A stretch of 37,884 nucleotides of DNA from Candidatus Zixiibacteriota bacterium. GTDB lineage: Bacteria > Zixibacteria > MSB-5A5 > SM1-73. Where the stretch lies: positions 1-37,884 of the forward strand of contig JAOZNS010000001.1 of NCBI GenBank assembly GCA_029933635.1, read 5' to 3'. Of this stretch, positions 32,905-37,884 are shown piece after piece. The notes below the pieces were generated by a model that saw nothing but the letters and a program-made list of their open reading frames with translations, did not search any database and was not told the DNA's origin. The stretch's first letter is position 1. Every line of letters begins with the position of its first letter. Both the position numbers and the translations under genes were made by a program.

Positions 32905-33684
32905 CTATGGGCCTAATTTTTCCTCCAACTTCTCCAATCTCTTCCTCGCCTTCTTGGCTAATTTGTGCTCTGGAAAGTTTTCCAAAAACTTCTGATATTC
33001 CTCCTTGGCTTTATCATATTTTTTCTGCTTATAAAAAACCTCCCCCATCTGGAATTGAGCCAGACCAGCCCATTGGGTATCATGATACTCGTTTAAAACC
33101 TGCCTCAGATATATCAAAGCCGACTGGTAATGTCCCATCTTATAATACAGATGCCCGGTCTTATAAGCCTTCTTAGCCAGCTTGTCCCTGCAGTTATTCA
33201 AAAGCTCCCCAGCCTCCTCCCTTCGGTCGCTTTCCGGATAATCGTCTAAGAAGTTTTTCAGCTCATCCAATGCCTTCTGGGTATGTTTTGGATCCAGCTC
33301 AGCTTTGGGCGACATCTTAAAATCACATTTTGCCACCATAAAGGCAGCATCATCGGCGAGCTGGCTGGTGGGGTAGGAGGAGAGAAGCTTGGTGAACTCC
33401 ATTATGGCTGACGGATACTCCTTCTGATTGAAATAGGCCATTCCCAGAAGATACTGGGCTGAGTCGATGAAGTTTGTTCCGGGGTAATTGAAGATTAGCT
33501 TCTGAAGCTCCATCACCGCATCATCCCAATGCTTTTTCTCAAATTCCCTTTTAGCCAGGGCATATTGCTCTTCAGCATCCAAAGCCATCTGGGGAGCCTT
33601 GGGTCCACAACCAAAGCCTATCAAAAACATACAAGCCAAGCAGAAATAAACCAGAATGGTTGATCTCGTTTTCATGTTTTTCAT
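32905..33684 (-). CDS. bamD: BamD-like outer-membrane assembly lipoprotein
   Basis: The 259-residue protein has a lipoprotein signal (hydrophobic ~10-24, lipobox LIGFGC) and then TPR-like repeats (~40-250; AKREFEKKHWDDAVMELQKLI, QYLLGMAYFNQKEYPSAIMEF, and a last QMGEVFYKQKKYDKAKEEYQKF). The layout fits BamD, which helps fold outer-membrane proteins with BamA. This supports an outer membrane. The first ATG is used; a second is three codons in. Confidence 0.9.
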   Translation of the reverse strand: MKNMKTRSTILVYFCLACMFLIGFGCGPKAPQMALDAEEQYALAKREFEKKHWDDAVMELQKLIFNYPGTNFIDSAQYLLGMAYFNQKEYPSAIMEFTKLLSSYPTSQLADDAAFMVAKCDFKMSPKAELDPKHTQKALDELKNFLDDYPESDRREEAGELLNNCRDKLAKKAYKTGHLYYKMGHYQSALIYLRQVLNEYHDTQWAGLAQFQMGEVFYKQKKYDKAKEEYQKFLENFPEHKLAKKARKRLEKLEEKLGP

Positions 33685-33702
33685 CCGATCAAGAATTTTC
33701 TT

Positions 33703-34410
33703 TTACCGGTTGGCAAAGAAAAGGTAAACAAGCCCTCCTACCACCGCAATCACCAAGGCTGGTTCTATGAACCGGCCATATGAATCCTCCGGCAGAGAAG
33801 GGCTCAAGAAGGGATAGGATTGGTTGTTTAGGGATTTAATCATTTTCATCTTTATTAGGTCTGAGTTGCTCTGTTTTTCTCTTCTGGTCCACAGCACCTT
33901 ACCGGTGGCGTTGTCCTCCAGCCTAAAGGACAAATTGAGCCCGGCATATCTGACCACCATCCTTTCTCCCAAAAACCCTTTTCTTTTGATCCTGGGGTAA
34001 TCCATGCGCATTTTAATGATACGATAAAACAGAGACCAGGATTCCTCCCAATTGTCGGGCAACTTCTCCGAATGTAAAGCCACCTGGTAATTTAGAGACC
34101 GAAGATGCCGAATGAGCTCCCCCTCAAGAAGCCAGTTGGCGGGATGTTCCTTTTCTGCCTTCAAGAAAAGAAGCTTGGAGGTGGTTTTGGGAAAATCTAC
34201 GAAAGCCCGCCTAAGAAGCGATCTGGTGGACTCTCGCAAAAACTCCTCGTTGGAGGGTGGATTTTCCTGAAGCGGATTTTCATCTTTGGCAAGACAATTA
34301 AGGGAATCCATCGATATAAGTTGAGCCAGAAGCCAGACAAGCACAATTCTTGTCAGCCGAGATCCCTTCACTCTAAAAGAAAAAGGAGTTTTAACCTTTG
34401 GACTGCTCAT
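33703..34410 (-). CDS. Envelope protein of unknown function
   Basis: The 235-residue protein has an N-terminal signal or anchor (~17-40), a soluble domain (~55-205; SLLRRAFVDFPKTTSKLLFLKAE, WLLEGELIRHLRSLNYQVALHSE, YAGLNLSFRLEDNATGKVLWTRRE) and a C-terminal membrane helix (FIEPALVIAVVGGLVYLFFANR). The beta-rich, strand-turn-strand look of the middle recalls secretin-accessory or CsgG-like domains, but I do not identify it. It overlaps the lytic transglycosylase by 20 nt and lies 18 nt before bamD, so it probably serves the envelope. Confidence 0.7.
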   Translation of the reverse strand: MSSPKVKTPFSFRVKGSRLTRIVLVWLLAQLISMDSLNCLAKDENPLQENPPSNEEFLRESTRSLLRRAFVDFPKTTSKLLFLKAEKEHPANWLLEGELIRHLRSLNYQVALHSEKLPDNWEESWSLFYRIIKMRMDYPRIKRKGFLGERMVVRYAGLNLSFRLEDNATGKVLWTRREKQSNSDLIKMKMIKSLNNQSYPFLSPSLPEDSYGRFIEPALVIAVVGGLVYLFFANR

Positions 34411-35056
34411 ATTTTTCTTTCAACTCCTTATATTTTTTAAGCACCTTGGACAGATAATAAGTGGGGAGCCTTTGACCTTGCTTCAATCGCAGTTTCAAAG
34501 CATTCTCCCCCAGATTGTATGCAATTATAGCCTTTTTCACATCCTTGAATTTCAGGATCAGCTCGAAAAGATACAAAGTTCCCAGCCGAACGTTAAAGGA
34601 TGGTTCAAAAAGTGAAAGCTCACCCCCCCAGTGTATCCCCCTTCTTTGAGAGAGGGCATGTCCCACCGACGGTTTCACCTGCATCAACCCTAAAGCTCCC
34701 ATCTCGGAGATCTGCCCCTTTCGGAAGGAGCTTTCGGTCAAAATCAAAGCCAAGATCAGCAAAGGATCATAACCATACCTTTTGCTTTCATCGTAGACGA
34801 CCTTGGTTAGCTGGGCGACCTCATGGTTCTTGAATCCCACTTGAAAATCTTCTATGATGTTCAATATCTTCAGCTTCTCCTCCAGCTCATTTATCTTCAG
34901 TTGTTGCTCCCTCAAGATACCCTGAAGCTGGTATCTCTCATGAATAAGATAGACGATGCAAACAGTCTGCCCTATGTAAAGTAGAACCAAAAGGACGCTT
35001 ACCAATTTGGAGACCAAAATCCCGCTTTTTCTGATAACCTTCACTCCCACTGTCAT
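34391..35056 (-). CDS. Membrane-anchored lytic transglycosylase (SLT domain)
   Basis: The 221-residue protein has an N-terminal membrane helix (~16-38), a coiled coil (~40-65; LREQQLKINELEEKLKILN) and an SLT domain (~75-210) with the catalytic glutamate in ALILTESSFRKGQISEMGA, GLMQVKPSVG and AIIAYNLG. It cuts peptidoglycan at the outer face of the inner membrane. AAGGAG precedes the ATG, which overlaps the upstream stop (ATGA). Confidence 0.92.
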   Translation of the reverse strand: MTVGVKVIRKSGILVSKLVSVLLVLLYIGQTVCIVYLIHERYQLQGILREQQLKINELEEKLKILNIIEDFQVGFKNHEVAQLTKVVYDESKRYGYDPLLILALILTESSFRKGQISEMGALGLMQVKPSVGHALSQRRGIHWGGELSLFEPSFNVRLGTLYLFELILKFKDVKKAIIAYNLGENALKLRLKQGQRLPTYYLSKVLKKYKELKEKYEQSKG

Positions 35057-35931
35057 ATCAACTCCTTTTTATAATCATCCTTTTCTGCCACAGAGAGATT
35101 CCTCTCTGGCGGAAAAAGCACCTCGGAGTCGAAAGAAAAATCAAAGAGGGCCGAAGCCAAGTTGGCTTTTAGCCATTCCGAGTACTCATCTTCTCGTTCT
35201 ATTACTCGCTGATAGAATGGTAAGGCATGAGGAAATCTTTTTCTCAAAAGCGAATTGATCCTTCTCTGTTTATCCTTAAGGTAGTTCATCCGGTCCAGAT
35301 ATATCTTCCTTATTCCTATCCCCTTCAACCTTTCAAAAACCGACTTCAGACACTCTATATTATCGGAGAAGAAGGGCAAAATCGGTCCAAAGAAGACGAA
35401 GGTGGGAATGCCTTCATCTCTCAGCCTTTTTAATCCTTCCAAGCGTCTTTTTAAACTGGATGCTCCCGGCTCAAATATTTTCTCCACCTCTGAATCGGCA
35501 CAGGTTATGGTGAAGCCAACCTCCTTTTCTTTTATCCTCCTTAAGATGTCTAAGTCTCTCAGGATCAAATCGGATTTGGTCTGGATGAAGATGGGAAAAT
35601 CAAAATCGGCTAAGATCCTTAAACACTCTCGGGTAAGACGATATTTCTTCTCCAGGGGCTGATAAGCATCGGTAACCGTGCCGATCATCACCGTGCCAGG
35701 CTTGACCTTTTTGATTTGCTCTTTCAGTCGATCTGCTATATTTACTTTAACGTCTACGAATTTACCCCATTTTTCGTTATGATTGGTATATTTCTTCATA
35801 AACTCAGCATAACAGTATACGCATCCATGCTGACATCCAATATAAGGATTAAGGGCATAATCCACCCCGCAAATTCCCGATTTGACCAAAGCATTCTTGC
35901 ATTCTTTTTCTGATATCTTAATTTGGTTCAT
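35053..35931 (-). CDS. SPL-family radical SAM protein
   Basis: The 292-residue protein carries NPYIGCQHGCVYCYAEFM (CX3CX2C) with MIGTVTDAYQPLEKKYRLTR, the layout of COG1533 (spore photoproduct lyase-like) proteins. It lacks a clear SPL partner, and no sporulation genes are in view, so a true photoproduct lyase is unlikely. Its stop overlaps the lytic transglycosylase start by 4 nt, tying it to envelope genes, which is curious. The reaction is not known. Confidence 0.87.
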   Translation of the reverse strand: MNQIKISEKECKNALVKSGICGVDYALNPYIGCQHGCVYCYAEFMKKYTNHNEKWGKFVDVKVNIADRLKEQIKKVKPGTVMIGTVTDAYQPLEKKYRLTRECLRILADFDFPIFIQTKSDLILRDLDILRRIKEKEVGFTITCADSEVEKIFEPGASSLKRRLEGLKRLRDEGIPTFVFFGPILPFFSDNIECLKSVFERLKGIGIRKIYLDRMNYLKDKQRRINSLLRKRFPHALPFYQRVIEREDEYSEWLKANLASALFDFSFDSEVLFPPERNLSVAEKDDYKKELI

Positions 35932-35957
35932 ATTCTGGGTGGTTGGGAAATTTGTAG

Positions 35958-35985
35958 GTCAAGCATGTCCGCAGGACTGCTTGAC
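35958..35985. repeat. Hairpin GTCAAGCA...TGCTTGAC
   Basis: Perfect inverted repeat of 8 nt, then a mismatch and a second perfect pair GTCC/GGAC around GCA. It lies between the SPL-like gene and rimO. Confidence 0.7.
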
Positions 35986-36029
35986 ATTGATATGAATTTT
36001 AAAATGTCAACCACTACAGTTTTAAATCG

Positions 36030-36063
36030 TCAACCACCCTCGCCTATGGCGAGGGATGGTTGA
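36030..36063. repeat. Hairpin after rimO
   Basis: CCCTCGCC/GGCGAGGG around TAT, with outer TCAACCA/TGGTTGA, about 11 nt after the rimO stop on the - strand. It may end transcription; the following run is CGATTTAAAA. Confidence 0.6.
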
Positions 36064-36074
36064 TCCATAGCTTT

Positions 36075-37403
36075 TCAGATCTTTTCACCTATCAGATCGT
36101 AATCAGAATAATCCACAATTTTTACTTTTACAAATTCGCCTATCTTTAGATGGGCCCCCTTTACCAAAATCACCCCATCCACCTCTGGCGCCTCGGATTG
36201 GCTTCTGCCGAGAAAGTAACCATTGCCCTCTTCAGATCTGGCATCGATTAAAACGGTGAAAGTTTTTCCAATCATTGTTTGGTTTTTCTCCAAAACGATT
36301 CTCTGCTGGGTAAACATCAACTGATCCATCCTTTCCTGTTTAACTCTGGATGAAACCTGTCCTTTAAATCGGTATGCCTCTGTTCCCTCTTCCCTTGAGT
36401 AAGGGAAAGCGCCCAACTTGTCGAACCTTACATCCTCCACAAATTTGAGCAATTCCTTAAAGTATTCCTTTTTCTCTCCGGGAAAGCCCACTATAAATGA
36501 GGTTCTCAAAGTCAAATCAGGAATTCTTTTTCTTAATTTGAAGATAAGTCGTTCCACTTCCTTTCCGGTCACCTTGCGATTCATCCGGCTCAAAATCTGA
36601 TCCGAGATATGTTGAAGAGGCAGATCCACGTATTTGCACACTTTTGGATTTGAAGCAATCTGTTCGATCAACTCATCTGAAAAATGGGCTGGATGGGTGT
36701 AAAGCAGACGAATCCACTTAAGTTTTGAGATCTGTGCTAAATGAAAGAGTAGGTGAGGAAGCCTTTTTTCACCGTAAAGATCGACTCCATACATGGTGGT
36801 ATCCTGGGCCACCAGGTTGATTTCTTTCACCCCTTTTTCAGCCAGCCAGCTGGCTTCCTCTAAAATATCTTCCATCCTTTTGCTTCTGAATCGTCCTCTT
36901 ATCAGCGGTATGGCACAATAACTGCAGTGGTTATCACACCCATCCGCAATTTTTATATAAGCATAGGGTCTGCTCTGAGCCCCTCTTTTTATTTTCTTCA
37001 ATCCATTTTCTTCCCCCGGTTGACAGACTTTTAAAATTCTTTTTCCTTTCAAGACAGAGTGACATATCAGATCCACCTTATCGATTTGGCCAAGTCCCAA
37101 AAAAGCATCCACCTCTGGTAGCTTGCTCCACAGCTCCTCAGGATAGCGCTGAACCAAACACCCGCACACCACGATTTTTTTCGTTGGATCGTTATTTTTT
37201 AAGCTTATTAGATCGAATATCTTTTCGATCGATTCCTCCTTGGCTGGTTGAATGAATCCGCAGGTGTTAAGGACAAGAATATCGGCTGAGTTTCGATCTT
37301 CAACGATCTTAAAGCCTCTTTGGGAGAGAAGATCCTCGATCCTCTCCCCGTCCACCTCATTTTTAGGACAGCCCAGGCTTTCAATGTAGACTCGATATGA
37401 CAT
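36075..37403 (-). CDS. rimO: Ribosomal protein S12 methylthiotransferase RimO
   Basis: Adds a methylthio group to an aspartate of S12. The 442-residue protein has an N-terminal UPF0004 domain (VYIESLGCPKNEVDGERI, NTCGFIQPAKEES, VCGCLVQRY), radical SAM cluster CDNHCSYCAIPLIRGRFRSK (~residue 155) and a C-terminal TRAM domain with SEAPEVDGVILVKGAH. The SLGCPKN start and the CAIPLIRG distinguish it from MiaB. It lies 37 nt after the HEPN gene. Confidence 0.96.
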   Translation of the reverse strand: MSYRVYIESLGCPKNEVDGERIEDLLSQRGFKIVEDRNSADILVLNTCGFIQPAKEESIEKIFDLISLKNNDPTKKIVVCGCLVQRYPEELWSKLPEVDAFLGLGQIDKVDLICHSVLKGKRILKVCQPGEENGLKKIKRGAQSRPYAYIKIADGCDNHCSYCAIPLIRGRFRSKRMEDILEEASWLAEKGVKEINLVAQDTTMYGVDLYGEKRLPHLLFHLAQISKLKWIRLLYTHPAHFSDELIEQIASNPKVCKYVDLPLQHISDQILSRMNRKVTGKEVERLIFKLRKRIPDLTLRTSFIVGFPGEKKEYFKELLKFVEDVRFDKLGAFPYSREEGTEAYRFKGQVSSRVKQERMDQLMFTQQRIVLEKNQTMIGKTFTVLIDARSEEGNGYFLGRSQSEAPEVDGVILVKGAHLKIGEFVKVKIVDYSDYDLIGEKI

Positions 37404-37440
37404 AAATTCTTAAGTTGTTCAAAGTTGTTACGGGAATATA

Positions 37441-37884
37441 TCAGAACTGTAATTTCAACTGAGGATTCTCTTTTTTTATTATAGCCGCCACCGACTTCAC
37501 AAGTTTCTCTGCATATCTTATGGCGTTTTTTGCTTCAGTTCTGGAAACGGTAGGCGTTAGTTCATAAATTAATACATTTCGTTTTTTCCTCATAATGTCA
37601 AAATGCTTAGTCAAATTTTTGTAGCGTGCACCCATTATAAATGAAACAAACTCAACCACCGTTTTGTGTTGGAATCCATCTGCGGGGCGAAATCCTTTCA
37701 TTTGCAAAAGAGCCCTTCCCACACGCAACATGGCTGTATATGCCACTGAATAAGCCACTCCCTCATCGATATTCAAATTTTCCCTCGCTACATCTATTTC
37801 TTTTTGAGCACGAAGTATGAGTCCGGTTATCGCATCAAAATCACATCTCTGGGGTTTAAGGCGACCATCTCTTGAATATCGTTT
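37441..37884 (-). CDS. HEPN-domain protein, 5' end outside the window
   Basis: The frame is open to the edge, so the true start is not seen. At least 147 residues are present: the beginning (KRYSRDGRLKPQRCDFD, LILRAQKEIDVARENL) runs straight into NIDEGVAYSVAYTAMLRVGRALL, DGFQHKTVVEFVSFI, MRKKRNVLIYELTP and EAKNAIRYAEKLVKSV. This is the HEPN (higher eukaryote and prokaryote nucleotide-binding) layout, often paired with a small nucleotidyltransferase in toxin-antitoxin pairs. The partner would lie outside the window. The RX4-6H RNase motif is not seen clearly. Confidence 0.85.
   Translation of the reverse strand, partial: KRYSRDGRLKPQRCDFDAITGLILRAQKEIDVARENLNIDEGVAYSVAYTAMLRVGRALLQMKGFRPADGFQHKTVVEFVSFIMGARYKNLTKHFDIMRKKRNVLIYELTPTVSRTEAKNAIRYAEKLVKSVAAIIKKENPQLKLQF

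Noticed and set aside
37441..37776. TTG start at 37776 for the HEPN gene
   Set aside because: The frame stays open to the edge and the extra residues look like the family's N-terminus, so the gene is partial.

Overview
The window reads as a contiguous chromosomal segment of an uncultivated-type, probably anaerobic, diderm bacterium that uses the standard bacterial code (TGA is a stop in most genes). The diderm call rests on a BamD-like lipoprotein beside a membrane-anchored lytic transglycosylase. The anaerobic call rests on many Fe-S and radical-SAM proteins. Base composition looks moderate, and the AT-richer patch at 23.9-25.4 kb stands out. The mix of families (bifunctional phosphoglucose/phosphomannose isomerase, TIGR04076, the DUF134/MinD/NifX-type gene set, a DUF6754-like membrane protein) recalls candidate phyla around WOR-3, Zixibacteria and the FCB group. 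That placement is an impression, not a demonstration.

Left part, + strand: cdaA and obg; dprA; ptsH-ptsI with no sugar permease; a SIS-domain sugar-phosphate isomerase. Then a block of poorly described envelope genes (6.7-12.5 kb): an FN3/DUF6754-like membrane protein, a multi-TM protein, a degenerate membrane-anchored protein kinase overlapping a LiaF-like gene, a TIGR04076 protein, a second membrane-anchored soluble-domain protein and another multi-TM protein. After these come htpX, a CorC/HlyC-type CNNM-CBS protein and a DedA protein.

Middle part, - strand: a twelve-gene run (23.05 down to 15.68 kb) that looks like one transcription unit. It starts with a DUF134 regulator whose promoter carries a perfect 14-bp palindrome. 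It continues through an Mrp/NBP35 ATPase, a DUF5320 protein, two NifX-like proteins, a Gly-rich zinc-ribbon protein, an FmdB-like protein, a 2[4Fe-4S] ferredoxin, two MinD-type ATPases with ferredoxin inserts, a radical-SAM protein and a DUF89 protein. The gene set recurs in anaerobes but I know of no established function.

Right part, - strand: a replication/repair block tRNA-Ala, large SRP RNA, dnaX, ybaB, recR, an order like that of Bacillus. A BglII-like restriction-modification pair with its own promoter lies between ybaB and recR. A broken four-helix-bundle gene lies between the tRNA and the SRP RNA. Further right are coaE, polA, nadD, a bamD-like gene, an unknown envelope gene, a lytic transglycosylase, an SPL-like radical-SAM gene, rimO, and a HEPN-domain gene that runs off the edge.

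Small palindromic repeats of the CCTCTCC...GGAGAGG type are scattered between genes. Best candidates for something undescribed: the envelope block with its predicted pseudokinase, and the DUF134-controlled Fe-S/MinD unit. Noncoding stretches: the only one over 300 bases is between dnaX and tRNA-Ala (27556-28364), which holds the SRP RNA and the broken gene. Bases 1-185 show no gene I can support.
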